A stretch of 64,000 nt of DNA from positions 186,001 through 250,000 of the forward strand of contig JACKAU010000010.1 in assembly GCA_020634855.1 (NCBI GenBank). Reading direction: 5' to 3'. Under the pieces are notes generated by a model. The model was not told where the DNA came from and did not search any database. It saw only the letters and a program-made list of their open reading frames with translations. Positions 1 to 7,811 of this stretch are shown piece by piece. This stretch comes from Anaerolineales bacterium. GTDB lineage: Bacteria > Chloroflexota > Anaerolineae > 4572-78 > J111. Both the position numbers and the translations under genes were made by a program. Position 1 is the first letter of the stretch. Each line of letters opens with the position of its first letter.

Positions 1-1
1 T

Positions 2-616
2 CAGGTCGATGTCAAATTGGGCCATAAGACCGGCTTTTATCTGGACCAGCGCGAAAACCGGATGAGGGCCAGCAAATATTTTGCCGGTAAAGAGGTGTTG
101 AACGCGTTTGCCTATACCGGAGCTTTTTCCGTATATGCGGCTCGCGCCGGCGCAACGCGGGTGATCAATGTCGACTCATCGGAGCGATCTTTGCAGATTG
201 CTGAAAACAATATGCTGCGCAATGGCTTCAACGGACGCGAAGATGTTTACTCAGCCGCCGATGTGTTTGATGTCTTGCGGGCTTATCGGGAAGCCGGTTG
301 GAAATTTGATGTCATCGTTTTAGATCCCCCTAAGTTTGCCCACAGCAAACGCAACGTGGAAAAGGCATCCCACGGTTATAAAGATATTAATCTGTTGGCG
401 ATGAAGTTGCTAAAGCGGGGCGGTATCTTAATTACGTTTTCTTGCTCTGGGGTCGTCAGTTCCGACCTCTTCCAAAAAATCCTCTTTGGCGCGTCGCTCG
501 ATGCGAGCCGGACCGTCCAGATCATCGAGCGGTTATCGCAAGGCTCCGACCACCCCGTTTTACTCACCTGCCCTGAGTCAGAATATCTAAAAGGATTGGT
601 TTGCCGGGTCTGGTAG
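2..616 (+). CDS. rlmI: 23S rRNA m5C methyltransferase, RlmI-like (5' partial)
   Basis: The window opens inside this gene: the frame is open from base 2, so the N-terminal PUA-like part of the family is missing. The roughly 205 visible residues are the Rossmann catalytic domain of a class I SAM-dependent methyltransferase of the RlmI/YccW type, which makes 5-methylcytosine in 23S rRNA (C1962 in E. coli). Seen: KTGFYLDQRENR, the SAM loop NAFAYTGAFSVY, acidic VDSSE, LDPPKFA, and FSCSG whose cysteine is at the expected catalytic place. It ends at TAG 614-616, followed by a short palindromic repeat. The family is firm; the exact target base is inferred from homology. Confidence 0.85.
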   Translation, partial: QVDVKLGHKTGFYLDQRENRMRASKYFAGKEVLNAFAYTGAFSVYAARAGATRVINVDSSERSLQIAENNMLRNGFNGREDVYSAADVFDVLRAYREAGWKFDVIVLDPPKFAHSKRNVEKASHGYKDINLLAMKLLKRGGILITFSCSGVVSSDLFQKILFGASLDASRTVQIIERLSQGSDHPVLLTCPESEYLKGLVCRVW

Positions 617-633
617 CCAAATTTAATGGCTGA

Positions 634-657
634 GGAGCGTCAAAGTGAACTTTGACG
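634..657. repeat. Palindromic repeat family 2, copy 1
   Basis: A short inverted repeat of the form GAGCGTCAAAG/CTTTGACG lies just after the rlmI stop, between two convergent genes. Related, longer copies occur at 48147-48196 and 63469-63537. All three sit in non-coding sequence directly after a stop codon. It may act as a weak bidirectional terminator or be a small dispersed element. Confidence 0.55.
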
Positions 658-687
658 TATAAACCCAATGTCATAGGGCTAGAAGCC

Positions 688-1389
688 CTAAATGCCTAAC
701 TCCTGACGCAGGGCATCGAGCGCCCGTTGCGCAGCGGCCTGCGCGGCGGTTTGTTTGCTATAACCTTTGCCCCGACCATAGATTTGCTCCCCAATCATTG
801 CTTCAACGGTAAACTCTTTGGCGTGGTCTGGTCCTTCCTCGTTTACGGTGCGATAGGTGGGGGTCAATTGGTAATGACTTTGGGCGACCTCCTGAAGCTG
901 GCTTTTGGCATCTTTCTCCGAGTCTGAGTTTAAGATTTCTTCCAAACTTGGCTCAATCAGATCGTAGACAAAGTCACGGGTTGGTTCAACCCCTTTGTCT
1001 AAATAAAGCGCGCCAATGAGCGCTTCAAAGGCGTCGCATAGAATGGCGGCTCGCTGCCGGCCGCCGCTTTCGTCTTCGCCGTGGCCTAGATAAAGATAAT
1101 CGCCTAAATTAATCAGGCCGGCAAAATAGGCCAGCCGCTCGGTTCGTACCAGCGCCGAACGGAGATTCGTCAACCGGCCTTCGGCCATCTCCGGAAATCG
1201 GTGATAGAGATATTCGCCGATGATGAAATCTAAAATGGCATCCCCTAGAAATTCCAGGCGTTCATTATCTTCCAAGGGGTAGTCCGGGTTTTCATTTAGG
1301 TAAGAGCGATGGGTTAAGGCGCGTTGTAACAGAGCCTTATTCTTAAAGGTCAGGTTCAGGCCGGTTTCAGCCACGGTAATGGGTTGCAT
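688..1389 (-). CDS. rnc: Ribonuclease III
   Basis: Cytoplasmic double-strand-specific endoribonuclease that processes rRNA precursors and structured mRNAs. The 233-residue length is normal for the family. The RNase III signature NERLEFLGD lies at about residues 42-50, with the second acidic cluster CDAFEALIGALYLD at about 118-131. The C-terminal 70 residues form a double-stranded RNA binding domain (AKSQLQEVAQ, GRGKGYSKQTAAQAAAQRAL). It is the last gene of a minus-strand run moaC-moaDE-rnc, 24 bases after moaDE, and is probably co-transcribed with them. No defect seen. Confidence 0.96.
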   Translation of the reverse strand: MQPITVAETGLNLTFKNKALLQRALTHRSYLNENPDYPLEDNERLEFLGDAILDFIIGEYLYHRFPEMAEGRLTNLRSALVRTERLAYFAGLINLGDYLYLGHGEDESGGRQRAAILCDAFEALIGALYLDKGVEPTRDFVYDLIEPSLEEILNSDSEKDAKSQLQEVAQSHYQLTPTYRTVNEEGPDHAKEFTVEAMIGEQIYGRGKGYSKQTAAQAAAQRALDALRQELGI

Positions 1390-1413
1390 AGCATTCTCTC
1401 TCTTGGTCCATAT

Positions 1414-2115
1414 TTACTGAGCATCCGCCGTTGAAGGCAAGTAGTCGCCCTCGATCCACTCGTCTCCATCGGGGCCGAACTCTTTTTTCCAAATGGGGAC
1501 AATTTCCTTGAGGCGATTGATCGCGTAAGCGCAAGCCTCAAAACAGCCGTCGCCCCGATGCGGGCTGGAAACGGCTACGACCACGGCGTTTTCGCCCACT
1601 TCGAGCCGGCCGATGCGCTGCACAATGGCGATATCGACAATTTTAGGCCACTGCTGGCGCGCTTCGGCGGCCACCTGTTTTAACTTGGTCACGGCCATCT
1701 CTTCGTAGGCTTCGTACTCCAGCCGCTCAACATCCTTGCCCAGCGAGACATTGCGCACCACCCCGCCAAAGACGGCCACTGCGCCGGTCTCCGGTTTGAC
1801 TACTCTGGTAGCCATTTCATCCAGGCTGATCGGATCGAAGGTGATGGCGAATTTTGCTGGTTCGGCGCCGCTGCCGCCGCTTACGGGCGGAAACAGGGCC
1901 ACTTCATCCCCTTCAGCCAGAGGCGTGCTCAGATCGGCAAATTCCTGATTGACTGAGATAATGGTTTTAGGCGCGGCTTCGGCCAATTTAGGAAACTCTT
2001 GCTGTAACGATTGAATTAAATCGGCAATCGTAGCCTCATCCGCTAAGGTCCGATCCAGGCTGCCGGCGCCGGTCAATTCCCGTAATCGGGCAAATAGTTT
2101 AACCGTTACTTTCAT
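1414..2115 (-). CDS. moaX: Fused molybdopterin synthase (MoaD-MoaE)
   Basis: Molybdopterin synthase puts two sulfurs into cyclic pyranopterin monophosphate. Here both subunits are one 233-residue chain. Residues 1-81 are the ubiquitin-like MoaD and end in PPVSGG, the di-glycine that normally forms the C-terminal thiocarboxylate. The rest is MoaE, with GAVAVFGGVVRN, RIGRLEVGE, SSPHRGDGCFEAC and IPIWKKE. Because the di-glycine is internal (followed by SGAEP), activity should need cleavage after it, as known for mycobacterial MoaX. The gene starts 4 bases after the moaC stop, so the two are an operon. The domain calls are certain; the cleavage is inferred. Confidence 0.92.
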   Translation of the reverse strand: MKVTVKLFARLRELTGAGSLDRTLADEATIADLIQSLQQEFPKLAEAAPKTIISVNQEFADLSTPLAEGDEVALFPPVSGGSGAEPAKFAITFDPISLDEMATRVVKPETGAVAVFGGVVRNVSLGKDVERLEYEAYEEMAVTKLKQVAAEARQQWPKIVDIAIVQRIGRLEVGENAVVVAVSSPHRGDGCFEACAYAINRLKEIVPIWKKEFGPDGDEWIEGDYLPSTADAQ

Positions 2116-2119
2116 GGGT

Positions 2120-2608
2120 CTACTCCAAGACGATGTCGCCGCTTTTACCGCCGCTTTTTTTCACCAGGCGGATAGCATCGATTTGCATTGCTCGATCCAC
2201 GGCTTTACACATATCATAAATGGTCAAGCCGGCCACGCTGACGGCGGTCAGCGCTTCCATCTCGACGCCGGTTTTGCCGGTGGTGCGGACGGTGGCGCTA
2301 ATCTCAATGGTAGCCAGACCGTTGGGGTCGTCGGCCGGTTGGGTTTCAAATTGGAGGCTAACGTGCGTCAGCATCAACGGGTGGCACATCGGCACTAACT
2401 CGTGCGTTCGCTTGGCGGCCATTATACCGGCGACCTGAGCCACCGCCAGCACGTCGCCCTTCTTGATGCCCCCGTCGCGGATGAGAGTCAGGGTTTCCGG
2501 TTTTAACCGGACGCGCCCTTTGGCCACGGCTTCCCGCGGCGTATCCGCTTTGTGGCCGACATCAACCATCCGGGCGCGGCCTTGGTCATCGAAATGGGTC
2601 AGGGGCAT
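2120..2608 (-). CDS. moaC: Cyclic pyranopterin monophosphate synthase MoaC
   Basis: Second enzyme of molybdenum cofactor synthesis: with MoaA it converts GTP to cyclic pyranopterin monophosphate. Family motifs seen: MVDVGHKADTPREA, AAKRTHELVPMCHPL (active-site region), TGVEMEALTAVSVAGLTIYDMCKA and KSGGKSGD. The start at 2608 (MPLTHFDDQG) is chosen over an in-frame ATG 20 codons upstream because AAAGGA lies 7 bases before it and homologues begin there; this gives 162 residues, the usual size. A good promoter lies at 2639-2668. It heads moaC-moaDE-rnc. moaA is not in the window. Confidence 0.95.
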   Translation of the reverse strand: MPLTHFDDQGRARMVDVGHKADTPREAVAKGRVRLKPETLTLIRDGGIKKGDVLAVAQVAGIMAAKRTHELVPMCHPLMLTHVSLQFETQPADDPNGLATIEISATVRTTGKTGVEMEALTAVSVAGLTIYDMCKAVDRAMQIDAIRLVKKSGGKSGDIVLE

Positions 2609-2638
2609 TGAATTGTCCTTTGTACATAGTTTGTGAGG

Positions 2639-2668
2639 ATTATAGCAAATTTTGGGAGAGGTTGCCAA
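2639..2668 (-). promoter_or_regulatory. Sigma-70-type promoter of the moaC operon
   Basis: Reading the minus strand, TTGGCA (2668-2663) and TATAAT (2644-2639) are separated by 18 bases, with an extended -10 (TGC before TATAAT). Transcription would start near 2632, about 24 bases before the moaC start codon. Confidence 0.65.
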
Positions 2669-2814
2669 ACTGGTAAATGAACCGCAATTGGGTTTTTGGT
2701 CGATTCCCCAAAATGGGGGCTTTGCAGTAAAATTGCCTGCTAATTGAAATTTCCAGGGATAGGTTAGGGTACCGCCTTGACCGTTCCCATCTTATTTCTG
2801 AGGGAGTACATATC

Positions 2815-3627
2815 TTGTCTGAATTAATTCTGCTAAAACTGGGCGGATCGGTCATTACCGACAAAACTAAACCGTTTACGGCCCGGCCGGAGGTGATCGA
2901 GCGGTTGGCTCTGGAAATAAAAAGCGCCTTCACGGAACGGGGTGACGATCTGCGGTTAATCATTGGGCACGGCTCAGGCTCGTTTGGGCACGAGGCGGCC
3001 GCTCGCTATCAAACTCATAAAGGGGCAGTTGCGCCTGATAGCTGGCTGGGTTTTGCCGAAGTCGCTCACGCTGCCGCCGAACTCAACCACATTGTGGTCA
3101 ACGCACTGCGGCGGGCCGGCGTCCCGGCTATCCGCTTCCAACCGTCGGCCAGCACCCGCACACGCGGTGAGCAGTTGATGTATTTTGAGACCTTCCCCTT
3201 GAAGGAAGCCCTCAAACACGATTTAGTACCGGTAATTTATGGCGATGTCAGCGTCGATGCCGCTCAAGGCATGAGCATCGTTTCAACGGAAGTGTTATTT
3301 GATAACCTGGCCCGCGAGTTGACTCCCAGCCGCATTATTCTGGCCGGGCAGGTCGATGGCGTGTACGAAGCTGATCCTAACGTTAATCCGGAGGCGGAGC
3401 TGATTGAGGATATCGACCGGACCAATTGGGAGGAGGTTGAGTCGATGCTCGGCGGTTCGCACGGTACGGATGTCACCGGCGGCATGTTCACCAAAGTCCG
3501 CGACATGTACCGGCTAACCTTGGCTATGCCACCTATGCAAGCCATGATTATGTCTGCTGAGGAGCCGGGTCATGTCGAAGCCGTGTTGAAAGGACAAATG
3601 GTGAGTTTTGGGACGTTGATTAATTAG
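2815..3627 (+). CDS. Isopentenyl phosphate kinase
   Basis: Amino-acid-kinase-fold enzyme that phosphorylates isopentenyl phosphate to isopentenyl diphosphate in the alternative mevalonate route. Seen: N-terminal LLKLGGSVITDKTKP, the GHGSGSFGH loop that carries the family's diagnostic catalytic histidine, PVIYGDVSVD, and C-terminal GGSHGTDVTGGMFTK. The 270-residue length is typical. The start is a TTG at 2815 with AGGGAG 8 bases upstream. Bacterial homologues are largely a Chloroflexota feature. No other mevalonate genes are adjacent. Glutamate-5-kinase or UMP kinase is unlikely given the histidine motif. Confidence 0.88.
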   Translation: MSELILLKLGGSVITDKTKPFTARPEVIERLALEIKSAFTERGDDLRLIIGHGSGSFGHEAAARYQTHKGAVAPDSWLGFAEVAHAAAELNHIVVNALRRAGVPAIRFQPSASTRTRGEQLMYFETFPLKEALKHDLVPVIYGDVSVDAAQGMSIVSTEVLFDNLARELTPSRIILAGQVDGVYEADPNVNPEAELIEDIDRTNWEEVESMLGGSHGTDVTGGMFTKVRDMYRLTLAMPPMQAMIMSAEEPGHVEAVLKGQMVSFGTLIN

Positions 3628-3833
3628 AGTTGGGGAGTTTATAGAGTTTGTGGAGTTCGTAGAGTTGGGGAGTTTATGGAGTTGAAAAGTTAGTAGAGTT
3701 TGTGGATTTGGGGAGTTGGAATGGGCAACCCTACCAACCAGCCAACGAACTACTCACCCAACTACCCAACCAACCAACTGCCCAACCAACCAACCAACCA
3801 TCCATCCATCCATCCATCCATCCATCCATCTAC
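3628..3833. repeat. Low-complexity intergenic repeat block
   Basis: A gene-free stretch made of degenerate GAGTTTGTGGAGTTGG-type units (3628-3720), then CCAACCAA and CCATCCATC tetranucleotide runs (3727-3833) reaching up to the stop of the next gene. The same unit types recur inside the coding sequences of the large membrane proteins at 4.8-16.3 kb. Confidence 0.8.
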
Positions 3834-3834
3834 C

Positions 3835-4410
3835 CTACTCCTCGATAATAACACCCTCACTGGGCGTGAACCGTTCACGCGAGAGAATAACAGCGCTGTG
3901 ACCGGCGCCTTCGGCGTTGGGTTGGTCGGCCGGGACGTCGGAGGTCAGGCGCTGTTGTAATTGGACGACTTCAACCGGCGTTAGGGCATAGCGAACGGCT
4001 TGACGCAGTAGATATTCAACGACGATCCGTTGGACTTGCCGGCTCAGATCATTGGCCGTTTTGAAAGGTCGCCAGCCAATGGTGAGTTTCGTTTCCTTCA
4101 TAAAAATTTGTCCGGCAGGCGTATAGGCGACTCCCTGTTTGGCAAACCCCACAATTGATTGACCGGCGCGCCGGGCGAGATGGAGTTCTAGCCCCACCGG
4201 CGCGCGGATATCTGCCCCCATGATAACAAAATAGAGATCGGCATTGGCGACAGTCTCCGCCTCGATTGGATCGGCCTCGACCGGGCTTTGCCCGATACGC
4301 CAGGGCAACGTTACCGGCAGGTCAGCGATCATCCGGGCCAGGGCTTCACGCTCGGCCATTAAATCCGACGCGGCGGAAATGTAGAGGGTTACAGATTGGT
4401 TTTGGCTCAT
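3835..4410 (-). CDS. DUF4062/TIR-like hypothetical protein
   Basis: A 191-residue soluble protein. The N-terminus (VTLYISAASDLMAEREAL) resembles the opening strand and helix of DUF4062/TIR-related alpha-beta domains. ETVANADLYFVIMGADI followed by GLELHLARRAGQSIVGF fits the second and third strand-helix units of such a fold. The last 60 residues look helical and then disordered. The start at 4410 is preceded by GAGGTGA. It ends directly against the CCATCC microsatellite. No effector partner or toxin context is seen next to it. I do not recognise a specific function; the fold assignment is tentative. Confidence 0.55.
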   Translation of the reverse strand: MSQNQSVTLYISAASDLMAEREALARMIADLPVTLPWRIGQSPVEADPIEAETVANADLYFVIMGADIRAPVGLELHLARRAGQSIVGFAKQGVAYTPAGQIFMKETKLTIGWRPFKTANDLSRQVQRIVVEYLLRQAVRYALTPVEVVQLQQRLTSDVPADQPNAEGAGHSAVILSRERFTPSEGVIIEE

Positions 4411-4523
4411 ATTTCACCTCAGCGCGGCATTGCCGGAGATCATACCATGACTTTAGTTAGAGGGGCAAGGGGAGAGGGAGATAGGAGATTAGGAGATGGG
4501 GAGATTAGAGTCTCGGATGTTCT

Positions 4524-7500
4524 TTAAGGGGTGACCTCAAATTCGGTGAGCGTAATTGCGCCGTCAGGGGTGTTAGGCACGGGGAGGCGTTGGCCGGTGG
4601 TGGGATCGTAGAGACCGAGACGGAGCGTGTATTGGCCAGGGGGTAGATCGGGCAGGGTGCGGGTATCGATGATGGTTTCGCCGGAGTCCCACAAACTGGT
4701 GGGATAGGCTCCGGTAGCGGGTGGGGAGTCGGCTTGGGCGACGAGATTCCCGTCGGCGTCAATGAGGTGAACGAAGACCGTATAATCGGCGGTGGGGGAG
4801 GTGTTGGTGTGCCAATAGAGCTGGAGAGTTGGAGAGTTCGTGGAGTTGGAGAGTTGGGAAGTTGGGGGAGGTGAAGATGGGGTGTTTGATGGTTGGTTCT
4901 CGTTTGACGTTGGCTGACTGTTGACTGCTGAACGCTGGTTACTGACACCTTTCAGATCGTACCCCAAAAGCGTAACTTGATCGCCAAACGAAATATCAAG
5001 CCGGTTTTCGGGCTGGGGGTTGGTGGTGGTTAGACCGGAAGGGGGGCCGCCGATTTTGATCGGACCGATCCTAACGCTGTTGTGATCAATGGGTTGGCCG
5101 TCGACGATGAGCGGTAGAGAGAGTGTGGGTTCGTCGGTGGGATAAAAACCGAGGTCGAGCCAATAGATGCCGGACGGGGCATCGGGATCGATAGGTACTT
5201 CGTAGGCATCGGAGACGATTTCGCCGGGAACCCATAGCAGGGTTGTATAGAAGTTTTGGGGAATGCGATCAACGCCGCCGCGCTGAATGAGGTCGACATC
5301 GAGCAGGTGATTGAAAATGGCTAGATGCCGCCCCATGGTGCGTTCGGCCCGCATGTGGAGCGTGATCGGAAAGCTCCCGCCCGGTTCGGCGCGGCGCTGG
5401 GGCAGATCGTAGCCTAACACTGTAACAAGATCGTTAAAGTTGGCGTCGAGCGGGGCATCCATTGGCGGCGGCGTAAAATGCCGAGGCCGGTTGTGAATGG
5501 AGAATGGAGAATGAAGAATGGAGAAAAGCGGGTGTGTTTCAGGTATACGTAGATTGGGAATTGATAATTGATAGTCGCCGCTGGGCCAGTCGGCGGCGAC
5601 GATAAAGTGGGCGATGCTGCCGGTCGGGTTGGCGATGAAGCGAGTCGGTGGAAAGGTTTGGCCGTTGGGTCCAGTTAGTTCCGGTGGGGTCGTCTGGCCG
5701 GGTAGGACAAAGCTGAGGGTGCTGCGGTAGGTGAAGGGAGCATCGGGGGGAAGGTTGTCGGTGCGGAGGTCGGTGGGGGAGATGGGGAGATGGGGAGATG
5801 GGGAGATGGGGAGATGGATGGATGGTGGGTTGGATAGTTGGATGGGTGGTGGGTTGGCTGATTGGGGGTTAGAGGTGAGGAGGGTAAGGGTTAGAGTGGG
5901 TTGGGTGTCGGTTAGGGGAGTAAGAAGCGGAACGCGGATTTGGTCGCGGAGAATGTCGCCTTTGTCCCAGGCGCGGGTGGGGTAGCGACCGCCAATGGGT
6001 TGGCCTGACCAGTTACCGATGGGCTGACCGCTGCCGTCGGTGATGGTAAGATCGATCAGGTAATCTTCGGGCGGTACGGAGTCGGCGCGCCAGAGCAATG
6101 TGACGGGCAGAATACCATCAACCGGCGGGGCGATCTCGTAGCCGATTAACTCGACGCCCTCAGCCAGATTGACGTCGAGTTGATTTTCGAGGGGGTGAAC
6201 GTCCGTCGTACGAAGTGGAATCAAGGGTGGATAGCTGGTCTTGATGAGATAGAGGCCGTAGAGACTGAGGGCGAATAAAAATAGGCAGAAGATGAGGATG
6301 GTAAATATGGGGTTTTGGGACGTCGTTTGCTCGGCGGGTAATTTTTTTTGCCGGTGTCGGGTCACATAGCCGGCGTAGCGTGAAAAGTGAGCCAAACCCA
6401 GGATTAAGCTCAATGCGATTAGTGACAGCGCCGGGAACAGATGCCGGCCTTGAGCGGTTTCGCCGATGCTGCCGGAAAGAATGAAACGCAAGATGGGTAG
6501 GGGGAAGTAGAATAAGGGGATTAGCAGAAAGAAGAGAGGAGGAGTTGGTAGAGTTTGTGGAGTTAACGCAGGTTTTTGGGGTGAAGGTTGTTTGGGGTGG
6601 GATGATAGGTGAAGGTTATCAGGAGTAGGCGTCTTTGAGAGCGGATTAGTGATTAGGGTTGCCGTGAGTGAAATAAAAGCAAGCAGGCAAAAAATGGCCA
6701 GCAGGAGGTAGATCCAGCTCGGAAATTCGATGGTTCCGCCGCCGCCGAAAAGGCCCCAAAAGGATTTGAAGAGTGTGACGAACCATTCGAGCCAGGCGCT
6801 GAGTGAGGGCAGCGAGAAGCCGCTGCCGGTTGAAATTTGCCGCAGGGAGGCATCGGACGTGCCGGCGCCGAGGGCGGCCAGCGAGCCGCCGATGAGGCCC
6901 TGGGCGGCGATCTGGTTGAAATTGCGCCAGATGAAGAGAAACCACCAGCCGCCGGTTAGGAGCGCTCCGACCAGCAAGGCCAAGGCCGGCCATACTAAAC
7001 GGCCAATGATCGATAATGGTACAGCAGGTTGGCCGGATTGCGTGATCGAATAAGGCCATTTTGTGACAGCCAGCCAGATGAACCAGACTAATACTACACC
7101 CCAAAGCGGCAGAGCGTTGTATTTGGCGACGGTCGCCAGCCCCAGGAGGCCGCCCAAGAGCAGAAATTGACTCAGGGTTGGAATTGAAGTTGGCTTCGTA
7201 TAGATGGTGATTACTAAGAGTACCGAGCTGGAAAGTAAGATCAAGAGGCTGTCATCGTTGATGACGCTGCCGATAAATAGAAGTTCGGGCAGAAATCCAT
7301 GTACCGCGGCGGCTCCGGTGGATATAAGCCGGTCTCCGGTTAGCTGTAGGCCGATCAAATACGTAACGACCACTGCCAGAGCGGATAGTATAACCGAGAT
7401 GAAACGGCCCAGATGCCAGGCCAGGCTAACGCCGCGCCAGGGCCAGGTTTCGTCTTCGGTGTGGATGAAAGAGGCAATGGTCTGGCCGTTGGTGGGGATG

Positions 7501-7811
7501 AGGCGACGGGGCGTGTCGCCCACAGCTTTGAGTCGCGTTGGTGGGGTATCGCCGACCGCCGCGACCGGCGCAGCTACTAAGACGTGATAGAGCGGCGGCC
7601 AGGTTGAGCGATACCCGGCCTCGCGGCGTTCAGTCAGGGTGGCGGGCAGGCCGCCTTTGTTGGCGATAAATTGAGCATAAGTCAGGTGGGCCGGTTCGTC
7701 TGGCGCTTCGCCGAGGGGGATGGCGGTGGTGTAGGCTACCGCCAACACGATGTGCAGCAGCCAAACCAGCAAAAAAAGACTGTGGCGCTGGACTGCTTCA
7801 ATCTTTGGCAA
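4524..7811 (-). CDS. GT39/GT-C-like membrane protein with three C-terminal beta-sandwich repeats
   Basis: A 1095-residue protein. About 500 N-terminal residues are polytopic membrane, with the GT-C acidic loop GEAPDEPAHLTYAQF after the first helix, as in lipid-sugar-dependent glycosyltransferases (GT39/ArnT group). The rest is extracytoplasmic: three copies of a beta-sandwich unit at about 540-650, 770-890 and 930-1095, the last with DYTVFVHLIDADGNLVAQ, YPTSLWDSGE and PPGQYTLRLGLYD. Proline/serine-rich low-complexity inserts interrupt the chain near 6540-6650, 5745-5890, 5495-5550 and 4817-4945 without breaking frame. The start is TTG at 7811, overlapping the upstream gene by 14 bases. Sugar and acceptor are unknown. 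Confidence 0.75.
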   Translation of the reverse strand: MPKIEAVQRHSLFLLVWLLHIVLAVAYTTAIPLGEAPDEPAHLTYAQFIANKGGLPATLTERREAGYRSTWPPLYHVLVAAPVAAVGDTPPTRLKAVGDTPRRLIPTNGQTIASFIHTEDETWPWRGVSLAWHLGRFISVILSALAVVVTYLIGLQLTGDRLISTGAAAVHGFLPELLFIGSVINDDSLLILLSSSVLLVITIYTKPTSIPTLSQFLLLGGLLGLATVAKYNALPLWGVVLVWFIWLAVTKWPYSITQSGQPAVPLSIIGRLVWPALALLVGALLTGGWWFLFIWRNFNQIAAQGLIGGSLAALGAGTSDASLRQISTGSGFSLPSLSAWLEWFVTLFKSFWGLFGGGGTIEFPSWIYLLLAIFCLLAFISLTATLITNPLSKTPTPDNLHLSSHPKQPSPQKPALTPQTLPTPPLFFLLIPLFYFPLPILRFILSGSIGETAQGRHLFPALSLIALSLILGLAHFSRYAGYVTRHRQKKLPAEQTTSQNPIFTILIFCLFLFALSLYGLYLIKTSYPPLIPLRTTDVHPLENQLDVNLAEGVELIGYEIAPPVDGILPVTLLWRADSVPPEDYLIDLTITDGSGQPIGNWSGQPIGGRYPTRAWDKGDILRDQIRVPLLTPLTDTQPTLTLTLLTSNPQSANPPPIQLSNPPSIHLPISPSPHLPISPTDLRTDNLPPDAPFTYRSTLSFVLPGQTTPPELTGPNGQTFPPTRFIANPTGSIAHFIVAADWPSGDYQLSIPNLRIPETHPLFSILHSPFSIHNRPRHFTPPPMDAPLDANFNDLVTVLGYDLPQRRAEPGGSFPITLHMRAERTMGRHLAIFNHLLDVDLIQRGGVDRIPQNFYTTLLWVPGEIVSDAYEVPIDPDAPSGIYWLDLGFYPTDEPTLSLPLIVDGQPIDHNSVRIGPIKIGGPPSGLTTTNPQPENRLDISFGDQVTLLGYDLKGVSNQRSAVNSQPTSNENQPSNTPSSPPPTSQLSNSTNSPTLQLYWHTNTSPTADYTVFVHLIDADGNLVAQADSPPATGAYPTSLWDSGETIIDTRTLPDLPPGQYTLRLGLYDPTTGQRLPVPNTPDGAITLTEFEVTP

